Shown: positions 18,320 through 26,900 of the stretch, in pieces | Position numbering within the stretch: position 1 is the stretch's first letter | Layout of the letters: each line of letters starts with the position of its first letter | Source: Candidatus Omnitrophota bacterium | Lineage (GTDB): Bacteria; Omnitrophota; Gorgyraeia; Zapsychrales; Zapsychraceae | Length of the DNA: 64,000 nucleotides | Reading direction: 5' to 3' | Assembly: GCA_020632495.1 (NCBI GenBank) | Contig: JACKFL010000006.1 | Location: 868,001-932,000 of the forward strand | Notes under the pieces: model-generated | The model's input: the letters and a program-made list of their open reading frames with translations, nothing else | Told to the model about the DNA's origin: nothing | The model's database searches: none | Made by a program: the position numbers and the translations under genes

Positions 18320-18351
18320 ATTATACTTTAATAAAATCACTAAACTTGCAA
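18320..18351 (-). promoter_or_regulatory. Possible internal promoter before the flippase
   Basis: A consensus TATAAT at 18320-18325 on the minus strand lies about 170 nt before the flippase start. A TTGCAA element upstream is at a 20-base spacing, which is long, so the assignment is weak. An internal promoter at the conserved/variable boundary of the locus would make sense. Confidence 0.35.
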
Positions 18352-18364
18352 TGAAGCACATCGC

Positions 18365-18390
18365 CTAATACTCACTACCCATTATTTTAT
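18365..18390. repeat. Short heptamer array between CpsB and flippase genes
   Basis: Reads TAATACT, CACTACC, CATTATT in steps of seven; same family as the arrays at 4819 and 19104, in the CATTACC orientation. Confidence 0.6.
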
Positions 18391-18400
18391 GCTCTGGGAT

Positions 18401-19099
18401 CTAGCACATCTTAATTAGTTCTAAGTCAAGAACTTGCAGGATATCCCCTTTTATCCCCTCGGCAGTGCGCAAGGCCTCCGCCAGCTCGGGCGGGCGTCTG
18501 GGCGAATGGGCGTCTGAGGCGATTACTTGGGCGTGCCCATTCTTTAAAAGTTCGCGTGAGGTCGTTTCAGCACTTGAGCCAAATTGTCCCAGCATACTCC
18601 CCGCCGTGATCTGCCCCAGCGCGCCGGCGTCAATCAGTTGTCCCAGCGCGTCCGGGTCTTGCTGCACCTGACGGTTGCGCTCGGGATGCGCGATGATGGC
18701 CGTGATGCCGTTCTCCTTCAATTCTTCGACCACCTGCCGCACATAAAAAGGGACGCTGTCCGAGGGCATCTCGATCAGGGCGTACCTGCCGGCATTATTG
18801 AGCGTCAGCGATCGGCCCTGCAGGATATCCTCCACGATGGTCTCGGTGATGTGGATCTCCTGACCCGGCAATATCTCCAGCGGGATGGCGTGTCTGCACA
18901 ATTCCTCCCTCAACTCCTCCACCCTCTGAAGCACCACCGCAGTCGGTTGACTATCGACATAGGGACTGTTGTGGTGCGGCGTGGCGACGATGGTCTTAAT
19001 GCCGTCGGCAACGGCTATCCGGCACATTTCCAGCGATTCTTCCATGGTGCGGGGGCCGTCGTCAATGTCGGGCAATATGTGGCAGTGGATGTCAATCAT
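18401..19099 (-). CDS. cpsB: CpsB/YwqE-type PHP tyrosine-protein phosphatase
   Basis: 232 residues of the PHP fold. Metal ligands are visible in MIDIHCHILPDIDDGP, ATPHHNSPY, LPGQEIHI, IAHPERNRQ and IASDAHSPRRPP. This manganese-dependent phosphatase removes phosphates from the tyrosine cluster of the cognate BY-kinase, which is encoded two genes upstream, so the pair controls chain length and assembly. No Shine-Dalgarno sequence is evident; a heptamer array lies a few bases upstream of the start. Confidence 0.95.
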   Translation of the reverse strand: MIDIHCHILPDIDDGPRTMEESLEMCRIAVADGIKTIVATPHHNSPYVDSQPTAVVLQRVEELREELCRHAIPLEILPGQEIHITETIVEDILQGRSLTLNNAGRYALIEMPSDSVPFYVRQVVEELKENGITAIIAHPERNRQVQQDPDALGQLIDAGALGQITAGSMLGQFGSSAETTSRELLKNGHAQVIASDAHSPRRPPELAEALRTAEGIKGDILQVLDLELIKMC

Positions 19100-19103
19100 G
19101 GTT

Positions 19104-19140
19104 TTATATGTAATGTGTTATGAGTAATGTGTAATGTGTC
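19104..19140. repeat. Heptamer array immediately upstream of cpsB
   Basis: Reads GTAATGT, GTTATGA, GTAATGT, GTAATGT, GTCGCGT in exact 7-bp steps. It occupies the position where the ribosome-binding site and promoter of cpsB would be expected. Confidence 0.8.
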
Positions 19141-19215
19141 GCGTGTTTTTCCGCAATGGGTGTTTCTTTTTGCTTAACTTGTTATTACCGCCTTTTGACT
19201 TGTTATGCTCGGATT

Positions 19216-19617
19216 TTAACTCTTACAAAATGATTCAGCCTTCTTCTCCATGGCTGCTAACATCGCAGATATGTGTTCATAACGTTTGTCGAGTTCTTCG
19301 AATTGCCCTTCTGTGATATAGCCGCAACGTAGGGCAAATTCGAGCCAGGTTTGAGTCTCGCTGGCTTCCCGAAGGCAATCGGTTAAGATATTTCTAAAGA
19401 CGTTGATATATTTCCGTTTTCTCCATGTCTCCGCAAGATTGGCGCATATGGATCGGGACGATCTTCGAATTTGGTCTGTCAGCGAATATCTTTCTTCTTT
19501 CGGGAAATTCTTGGATAATTCAAAAATCTCCATAGCCATCTCAAACGCCGACTTGTACACGTTTAATTCCCGAACACTTTCTGCATAGGTGTTTTTAACT
19601 CTGGGATGTGTAACCAA
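19216..19617 (-). CDS. Four-helix-bundle protein (S23/IVS type)
   Basis: About 133 residues. The core, from VRELNVYKSAFEMAMEIFEL through TDQIRRSSRSICANLAE and WLEFALRCGYIT, is the four-helix-bundle family first seen in 23S rRNA intervening sequences. Members are scattered through many genomes with unknown function. The longer frame reaching 19722 runs through a heptamer array; instead AAGGAGG at 19629-19635 precedes a TTG at 19617 by about eleven bases, and I take that TTG as start. Its place between kinase and phosphatase genes of a polysaccharide operon is unusual. Confidence 0.82.
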   Translation of the reverse strand: MVTHPRVKNTYAESVRELNVYKSAFEMAMEIFELSKNFPKEERYSLTDQIRRSSRSICANLAETWRKRKYINVFRNILTDCLREASETQTWLEFALRCGYITEGQFEELDKRYEHISAMLAAMEKKAESFCKS

Positions 19618-19650
19618 ACTATTTATAACCTCCTTTCTTGGGTATTGTTT

Positions 19651-19687
19651 ATTACGTAATGAGTAAGTTGTAATGCGTGATGTGTGT
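19651..19687. repeat. Heptamer array upstream of the four-helix-bundle gene
   Basis: Reads GTAATGA, GTAAGTT, GTAATGC, GTGATGT, GTGT. It forms an inverted pair with 19767-19798. Confidence 0.75.
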
Positions 19688-19766
19688 TTTAATGGTTTAA
19701 CAACACTTGTAAGATTCATCAAATAGCTTCAGATATAAATATGTACAAAATAGGCCAGCTTCAAGA

Positions 19767-19798
19767 CCCATTACCCATCACTCATTACACATTACCCT
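19767..19798. repeat. Heptamer array at the end of the BY-kinase gene
   Basis: Reads CATTACC, CATCACT, CATTACA, CATTACC, the reverse complement type of 19651-19687. The stop codon of the kinase gene lies inside its right edge. Confidence 0.75.
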
Positions 19799-21555
19799 TT
19801 ACTCTCAGCCTCATGGCCATAATACCTGGAATAATAATTATACTGATAACTGTACTCCCCACTCTGCGCCTTGATTTTATTGATTACCAGCCCCACCACC
19901 CGCGTCTTGGCATTCTTCAGGATCTGCTTCAGCCGCGGGACCACCTTCCTGGAAGTCCGGCCGCTTTCCATGATGAGCACGGTGCCGTCCACAAACCGGG
20001 ACAGGATCACGGCGTCGGTGACCATCATCACCGGCGGGGTGTCGAAAAAAATGTAGTCGAATTGCCGGCGTGCCTGGTCCATGAAATCCTTCATCCGCCC
20101 GCTGGCCAACAGTTCCGACGGATTCGGCGGATACGGCCCGCAGGCCATGAAGGATAAATTCTCCACCCGCGTACTTCGGACGCATTTATCGAAGGTTTCC
20201 TGTCCCGACAGATACGAACTGATACCGACGCGATTGTCCGTGTCAAAGTCGTGATGCAGCCGCGGTTTGCGCATGTCGGCATCAACGAGCAGCACCTTCT
20301 TGTTGTTCTGCGCCATGGCGATGGCGAGATTACACACGGTGGTACTCTTTCCCTCTTTTTGCCCCGGGCTGGTCAGCAGGATCGTTTGCAACGGATATTC
20401 CTCGGTGGCCGAAAACAGGAGCCCCGTGCGGATGGTCCGGTAGGCTTCTGATACGGCGCTCTTTGGCTTGTCTTGCATCAGAAAATCCAGTTGACGTTCA
20501 TGGCGGACCATCGGGACATATCCCAGGAACGGCCATTCGACCTGACGTTCCACATCCTCATATCCCTTGACCGTATTGTCGAGATACTCCAACAAGAACG
20601 CCAGCCCCGCGCCGGCCATCAGTCCGATCACGACCGCGAGCATCACGTTCTTGCGTTTGTTGGGGCGCACCGGGACGAAGCTTGCCTGGGCCCAGTCCTG
20701 CACGCTGATATTGTTGGCCTTAAGGCCGGCCAGATCGGAAGCCGAGATCACCGGCTGTTGACCCGGCAGATTTTCATCCCGTTCCTGCTTGATGCGCCGG
20801 GTGATCTGCTCGAGCTTCTCCTGCGCCCGCAGGATTTTGGGGTGTTTGTGTTTATAGACCTTTGAGAGCTCATCCAATTGGGCCTTGAGCTTGATGTATT
20901 CATTCTTGTGCAAGTCCAGGATTTCGCTTTTGCTGATATAGGCGAGATTGCGTTCGACAAAATCCTGGGCGATGCGGTTGGCGATCTCGGCGGCCAGAAC
21001 CGGGTCCTTGTTTTCCACGCTCAAGCGCAGCAAGCGGGTGCCGCTGACCTCTTCAACCGAGACGCTCTGGCGGAACTTGTCCACCGGGTCGGAGTGTACC
21101 GGATATTTGGGCCCGGTCTCAAGCGACACCCCGGTGAGTGTGACGATCAGCTCGCGCAGCTGATCGGCCCAGGAGAACTGATCGGCCGGTTGGACGACGG
21201 TGTCAAAGCGTGGATCGGCGCCGAGACGAAAATCGCGGAAGATCGGTTCCAGCAGGCTGCGGCTGGTGATGATGGCCTTCTGGCTTTGGAAGTACTCCTT
21301 GTAGTTGGCATACCCGCCCCCGCCGAGTCCCACGGAATTCTCCGATACCGTTACGACATTGCTGGATTCCTGGTCGACGAACAAGGTCGCTGAGGCCCGG
21401 TAAATGGGGGTGGTCAGTACGGTCTTGACGGTCACGGCGGTCACGATCACCAGAAATACGGTCACCACCTTCCATTTGTGACGCCTGATGATGCGCCAGT
21501 AGTCACTTAAGTGGATTTCTTCTTCGGGGTCTTCGAATTGGAATTGGTTGTTCAT
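19792..21555 (-). CDS. Wzz/Wzc-type polysaccharide co-polymerase and BY-kinase
   Basis: 587 residues. The Wzz part has a first membrane segment at about 29-50 and a second near VMLAVVIGLMAGAGLAFLLE (about 305-325), with a coiled periplasmic region between. The cytoplasmic bacterial tyrosine kinase follows: Walker A GQKEGKSTT, Walker A' VLLVDADMRKPR and Walker B DYIFFDTPP. The C-terminal tail YSYQYNYYSRYYG is the autophosphorylated tyrosine cluster. It sets chain length and couples polymerisation to export through the Wza-type protein next door. Confidence 0.96.
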   Translation of the reverse strand: MNNQFQFEDPEEEIHLSDYWRIIRRHKWKVVTVFLVIVTAVTVKTVLTTPIYRASATLFVDQESSNVVTVSENSVGLGGGGYANYKEYFQSQKAIITSRSLLEPIFRDFRLGADPRFDTVVQPADQFSWADQLRELIVTLTGVSLETGPKYPVHSDPVDKFRQSVSVEEVSGTRLLRLSVENKDPVLAAEIANRIAQDFVERNLAYISKSEILDLHKNEYIKLKAQLDELSKVYKHKHPKILRAQEKLEQITRRIKQERDENLPGQQPVISASDLAGLKANNISVQDWAQASFVPVRPNKRKNVMLAVVIGLMAGAGLAFLLEYLDNTVKGYEDVERQVEWPFLGYVPMVRHERQLDFLMQDKPKSAVSEAYRTIRTGLLFSATEEYPLQTILLTSPGQKEGKSTTVCNLAIAMAQNNKKVLLVDADMRKPRLHHDFDTDNRVGISSYLSGQETFDKCVRSTRVENLSFMACGPYPPNPSELLASGRMKDFMDQARRQFDYIFFDTPPVMMVTDAVILSRFVDGTVLIMESGRTSRKVVPRLKQILKNAKTRVVGLVINKIKAQSGEYSYQYNYYSRYYGHEAESKG

Positions 21556-21572
21556 TGTGATTCCTGTTTTTC

Positions 21573-21656
21573 CGTAATGGGTGATGCGTAATGTGTAATG
21601 TGTCGCTTATCAGTTGCTGTTTCGTAATGGGTTAGGTGTAATGAGTAATGTGTCGA
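21573..21656. repeat. Two direct heptamer arrays upstream of the BY-kinase gene
   Basis: 21573-21606 reads GTAATGG, GTGATGC, GTAATGT, GTAATGT, GTCGC; 21623-21656 reads GTAATGG, GTTAGGT, GTAATGA, GTAATGT, GTCGA. The spacing between copies is 50 bases. Both end in GTCG, as does the array at 4819. Confidence 0.82.
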
Positions 21657-21750
21657 ATATTAATCCGCCCTGATTAATGTTCTTCTCGGTTTTTTCTGTT
21701 TGTTTGTGGCTTCTGTTGCCAGATTTCTTGTGTTAAATGTTCAGTTCACA

Positions 21751-21772
21751 AACGCATTACTCATCACGCATG
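21751..21772. repeat. Inverted partner heptamer array downstream of the Wza-type gene
   Basis: Reads CATTACT, CATCACG, CATGACT; reverse-complement type of the arrays at 21573-21656. Confidence 0.65.
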
Positions 21773-21809
21773 ACTCTTTACCACTCAAGTCCCCAGCTCA
21801 TCCAGGGCA

Positions 21810-22391
21810 CTAGAAAAAACTCTCCGGTACAAACACGATATCCCCGGCCATCAGGGGAATGTCTTGTTCTTTTTTGCCTTTTTTGGTGATGTCACTGACC
21901 CGCACCGGGATGGCCTCTTGTTGTGTTCCTTGGGTGCGGATGACGCGCGTGCCGTTTTCGCTGGCCACCTTGGTGAAGCCGCCGGCCATGGCGATGGCCT
22001 CCAGGACGGTCGTGGTTTTTTCGGTATGCATTTTGTATGTTCCGGGTGTCTGCACGGCCCCCAGCACCGTCACCTGTTTGACGTGATACTCCTCGATAAA
22101 CACCTGTACCTGCGCGCTGACCAGGTAATCTTTCTCCAGGGCCGTCTTGAGCTGATCTTCCATTTCGCGGACCGTCAGGCCCGCCGCCGTGACCTTGTTC
22201 AGCAACGGAAATGAAATTTCTCCCTCGGAACTGACCCGCGCGCGAGTCTGCAGATCGTCGTGCTCGTAGACCGTGATCTTAAGCACGTCCTCGGGCTGGA
22301 TGTGATAATTGCCTTCCTGGGCGTGGGCTGGCGTGCTCCAGGGGGCGATGAGTATGGCGGTGATCAGAAGAATTGTTGTTCTTAATGGCAT
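21810..22391 (-). CDS. Polysaccharide export protein (Wza type, Poly_export + SLBB)
   Basis: 193 residues. Signal peptide 1 to about 24 (cleavage after AHA), then the Poly_export domain with YHIQPEDVLKITVYEHDDLQ and GEISFPLLNKVTAAGLTV, then one SLBB domain with VTVLGAVQTPGTYKMHT and VLEAIAMAGGFTKVA. No lipobox cysteine is present and it is shorter than E. coli Wza, lacking the C-terminal outer-membrane helix; the barrel protein encoded upstream may supply the outer-membrane pore. AGGGAG precedes the start by eight bases. Confidence 0.94.
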   Translation of the reverse strand: MPLRTTILLITAILIAPWSTPAHAQEGNYHIQPEDVLKITVYEHDDLQTRARVSSEGEISFPLLNKVTAAGLTVREMEDQLKTALEKDYLVSAQVQVFIEEYHVKQVTVLGAVQTPGTYKMHTEKTTTVLEAIAMAGGFTKVASENGTRVIRTQGTQQEAIPVRVSDITKKGKKEQDIPLMAGDIVFVPESFF

Positions 22392-22437
22392 CAGGTTGAC
22401 TCCCTGCTTGGTACTCGGCGGGCGCTTTGTTCCCGTA

Positions 22438-23631
22438 TCAAAACGGCAGGCTTACCCGCAAACTGACAAGGTTGTTATCATAATCGTTTGTATCAAAATT
22501 CGAATCTCTTTGGCCGAAGTCATAGGCCAAGCTGATTTCCACTCCGCCGGTCAGGGTATAATTGAACCCGATCCCGGCCAGCCAAATCTTGTCCTTGCGG
22601 GTCCCGGTCTGCCCGCCCACCGTGATCGCCGCCGGGTAATCGTTAATCCGGTACGACGCGCGAAGTTTCGCGGCAATCCGCTCCGTAAATTTGTGGATAT
22701 ACGCGATGGCCAGTTCGGTGCCTTCGAAGTAGGCGTTTTCCTGCTCTATGGTCGTATTGGTGGTGCGTTCCAGATCAATCGTCAGAGTATCGCGCGGCGT
22801 AAAATTCTCGGTCAAGGTAATCAAAAAGATGATTTCATCGAAGTCGGCCGCAAAGGACTCATAATCTTGGCTCCGAAACCCGATCTTCCCCTCAATCTCC
22901 CCTTTTGTGAAGAACTCGCCGCGCAAACCGGTCAGGATATCGAAGTAGTCCGAATCGCTTTTACGCCCGCTATCATATGAAAGCTTCCCGTACCGCCCCG
23001 ACAGCAGCAACGCCGTTTTCGGCCACAGCTTCAGGGCCAGCTCAAGTTCGGCGGAATTTTCGTCGGAATCCAGGTCTTGATAAGTGAGCGACTGCCCCAG
23101 GAAGTCACCGATGGGATCATTGCTGCGGTAATCTTCATGCCGGTACTTGTAGCGCAGGCCGAGATCCATCTTGTTGAACTGATAGATCACGCCGATCCCG
23201 CTGTGATTGTTCAGGCGTGGGATGCGCGCGGTGTCTTCGGTGCCGGTGCGGTTTTCAAAGGCGGAGAAAGTATTCGACAGCTCTACCCGCCACTGGTTGA
23301 AATTTAAAACGGCCTCTCCCTGCACCCGGTGATTGTCCGTATTCTGGCCGGAATTATCGGCGAAGAATTCGAACAGCCCGCCGTATCCGATCCGCAGCTC
23401 ATGCCGGCTGAGTTTGGGTTCCAGCAGGACCCCCGCGGTCACGGTGGTCACGGTATCGGATGTGGTATTGGAGGGCGTCAGGAAGATGTTATCGTCGTAC
23501 TGCTCGCTGACCGCAATGACCGGCTTGAGCCATGCTCCCTCGGCCAGCGCGTCGCCCGCACAGCAGGCGACGAAAACTCCTGCCATGATGAGAAGGTGCA
23601 AGGATTTGGATAGGTAGTAGGGCATATTCAT
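22438..23631 (-). CDS. Outer-membrane beta-barrel protein of the polysaccharide export system
   Basis: 397 residues. Signal peptide 1-30 (cleavage after DALA), then alternating amphipathic strands with repeated aromatic ends and a C-terminal phenylalanine (VSLRVSLPF), the assembly signature of outer-membrane barrels. AVSEQYDDNIFLTPSN near the N terminus and the strand pattern match the barrel proteins commonly found in PEP-CTERM/exopolysaccharide loci (BBP2/EpsL-like). It is the first gene of the locus and has a promoter upstream. It probably forms or lines the exit channel. Confidence 0.85.
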   Translation of the reverse strand: MNMPYYLSKSLHLLIMAGVFVACCAGDALAEGAWLKPVIAVSEQYDDNIFLTPSNTTSDTVTTVTAGVLLEPKLSRHELRIGYGGLFEFFADNSGQNTDNHRVQGEAVLNFNQWRVELSNTFSAFENRTGTEDTARIPRLNNHSGIGVIYQFNKMDLGLRYKYRHEDYRSNDPIGDFLGQSLTYQDLDSDENSAELELALKLWPKTALLLSGRYGKLSYDSGRKSDSDYFDILTGLRGEFFTKGEIEGKIGFRSQDYESFAADFDEIIFLITLTENFTPRDTLTIDLERTTNTTIEQENAYFEGTELAIAYIHKFTERIAAKLRASYRINDYPAAITVGGQTGTRKDKIWLAGIGFNYTLTGGVEISLAYDFGQRDSNFDTNDYDNNLVSLRVSLPF

Positions 23632-23725
23632 TTCTGACGCGGTCGCGGCTTCCGGACGCTGGGTTACTGTATATCATTTATTACTAATAACAGAGTCGTA
23701 GTATTAGGAAATATAAGAATTTTTA

Positions 23726-23753
23726 ATTTTACATGAACCCCCCAAAACGTCAA
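23726..23753 (-). promoter_or_regulatory. Candidate main promoter of the exopolysaccharide locus
   Basis: On the minus strand TTGACG is followed after 16 bases by TAAAAT, with an AT-rich discriminator. It would start transcription about 88 nt before the barrel gene. The rest of the gap 23632-23903 holds nothing else that I recognise. Confidence 0.5.
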
Positions 23754-23903
23754 GGAGAAGTTTTAGGAGGGAATTTTGGTGGCGGGGGCGGGGAATTGTC
23801 GAGTTTCGGACTGTCCGGCGGGCGCGCGCCGAATCGGGTGAGGGCTGTGGGTGGACCTGGTCTTTAAGCGGCGGTGTTGACATAAGTGTTGCAAATAAAT
23901 GGA

Positions 23904-26900
23904 TTATGGCGAGATGGATAGGCCGGCGCCGGCCTCCGCGGAGGGGGCGGCGCTAAGAGACAGGAGCTGGGAAACCGGGACCAGTTGAATGACTTCCGGG
24001 ACGAGGCCGTCGAACACCGGAACGCTCAGGGGGGCGGTCCGGGCGGGCGGGGGATCCAAATCGGCTCCACGACCGTAGCGGGTCACGGGCACGGTATTGA
24101 AATCGATCCCCCCGACGTCGGCCAGCTGGGCTTCGTCCTTCTTCCCGTCCGCGGTATCCGCCTTCTTCTTGCGCCATTCGTGCCCGGCGGTGGCGACCCA
24201 GCCTTGGCGCGGATTGCCGCCGTCCCAAATATCGAAGGTGTTTCTCTCCACAAAATCACCTGTGGAACTGCCGGGCCCCACCCAGATCCGGTCGCCGTCG
24301 TAAGTCCTTTGAGACCGGACTCCTCCCATCCCGGACTCCATCGTGATCTCGGTCTCCGAGACGCGAGCTACCCAAAGTTCCCAGCGCTCATAACCCATTT
24401 TCTTAAGCGTCGGGTGATCCTCCGGGTCATCGGCGGCGGCGACCTTCTGGACCGCCTTTTCCACCAGCTTCTCCGGATAATTTTCCGCCTCGGACAGTAT
24501 CCGCCGGGCCCCTTTCAACGTCCAGGGCCGTCCCAGCATGGCCGCGTCGCTGTCCAGGCTCGCATCTATTCCCTGCGCGTCCAGGATCCGTACCCGGTGC
24601 GCGTCGGGATCTTCTTCCGTGGCCGGCACTTGATAGAACCGTTCATGAAAGGTTGCGCGCCGGATCCGGCTTGGATCTTGCTCCAAGGTGTAGGCGGTGC
24701 GGAACCAGATGGACATAATTTCGGCGAGGGAACGCCGCCGGACGCGCTGATCTTTGATCACGGTAATGCCGGCGGTCAATAATTGCTCCCAGCTCAGAGT
24801 CTTGCCCAGGATGCGCAGCCGCTGGCGAAGCAATTGAATCTGCGCCCGGGCGCCTTCGTGCGACTCGATGGTGTAAAGATCATCGGTCGAGACGTTCTCA
24901 TATTCACGGTCATAATGGGCGTATCGCATCTTGACATCGGAATCCAAAGCCAGTTCCTCGGAGACAACATGGCTTAGCGTGTCGGCCAGGGCTTCATGCA
25001 CGACGGCAAAAGGAAGTCCGCGGGCATGAAATTTGAGCTCGACGTCAAGAATAAGGTGCATAAGTTCGTGGGCAACAATTTGCACAAACAGTGCGGCCCG
25101 CTGCGGATTCTCGCTGAGCAGTCCGCCGCCCAGCATCAGGTTGGAATTGGCGCCGTACATGGGAGGTATGAATCGTGTGCGGGCGATCCGTTGACCGATC
25201 TGCAGGTCCGTCTCCGGCGATGTCAGGTGCAATCGCTTCCCTACAATCAGTGACACGGCGGTGACATACGTCTTGGCCAGTTCATCCTGCAACAGGGCAT
25301 CGGAATACATCTCGTCGTAATTCTGGTTGTCCTGTGAGAATTTTACGAGGAAGTCTTGGGCTTCAGCAGTGAGTTGTTCCCGAATACCCGGTAGTATGTG
25401 CTCCAGCGCATCCCGGGCCGACTCCCTCATATCTGGCGGGCCCTGAAGTTGAATCTGCAATTTCGCCAGGTAGTATGTGTAAGCGGACAATCGCAAACGG
25501 ACATCGAGCTCCCGCGTGCGGAGGATGCTGAGTAAGAATTCGTCGCTGTCACGATGCCGGCGAATCAGCAGATGCGCCGAACGGATATCCAGCTTCTCCG
25601 ATAGCAACCATGACACGGAGTTCCTATTCACCGCTACGTTCGGTGTAAATAAAGTGGCCAATTCCTTTTGAATGTCAAAGGTATCTTGTAAGAACGACAC
25701 AATTTGTTGATGCCCCGATTCCGCCATTTCCAGAAGCATGGTCCCCACCTGCGACTTGATATGAATATCCCACCGGGGGTCCGAATAAATGCCGGTCAGG
25801 ATGGCGGCCGTTTCCCGGGTGAACGGATCACGCGGATTGTTTTTGTGCGCCATGTCGGTCAGATCGGAGATCAAAGATAATTTTCTTACGGCCTGGAGAA
25901 AGACTTCATAGTGCTCGGCTTTGAGTTGGTCCAGGACCGGATCACGGGGGAAACCCCCGGAGTCCCGGGCGGGGTCTTCGCTGATGAGAGAGGAATACTC
26001 ATCCAACCGTTTGCCCCGCCGGCTGCTTTCCTCCAGCAGATCGGGCAGATCCGCCCGTGCGAATGCAAGCACCTCCTCACGTATCTGCATGTGGCTGGTT
26101 TTGTGGCGCGCATACATACTGACAGCGTTAAGGGCCATTTCGCGGTGTTGCACGGCGCGGCTCTCGGTATGTAACCGCAATGCTGCGCGGACCAGGCGGG
26201 ACACCGTCTCCGGATTATAATCAAAACTCATTGAACGGCTCAACAGGGATAGTATGAAACTCCGCTGTTCCAGGCTGAGACCACCATTATCCAAGGCATC
26301 AACGAGGTATGCCCAAATCTCATCTTGAGGATCCTTTAGGGAACCGGTCCTGATAATCTGATAGATGCGCCCGATGATTTCCTGATTGTTATGGGCCTTG
26401 GTATGGAGCGAAAACAGGCGCGTCCTGATTTCAGGGTCGCGGACCACATTCGTTTGATACCTAAAATCTTCGCGAAAGTAAAGTTTGATGTCCTTTCCTG
26501 TTAACCGCGCCGGTAAGAATTGGGCTAAACGCGCGCGAAATCCTCCGATTCGCGGCGCTGTTGCCCGGGGATCCTCGGGCGGGGCATAATGAAAGTATTT
26601 ATCGATATCGGGGATTCCCGCTACATCGTCCGCACTCACGGAGACGGGATGTATGCCGGTCCGTATGAGCCGGACCAGTCCCCTCGTTATCCGGCGGGAA
26701 CTCCGGGCGTCAAACTTGAACCGGGATTGCCGGAAAAGTTCCAGGATAATTTCAAGCACATAATCGCGTTGGCGGGCCGGGACATCGGTGTCGATCAATC
26801 GTGTTTGCACTTCCGTCAGCAAGGAGTTCAGCAGTTCATTCTGTTTGTCTTCGGGTATGGTGTCAAGGTATTGGTGCACCGGGGCGAAGCGGCCGACCGG

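Noticed and set aside
19618..19722. 35-codon N-terminal extension of the four-helix-bundle gene
   Set aside because: It is translated heptamer repeat; AAGGAGG before the TTG at 19617 marks the real start.
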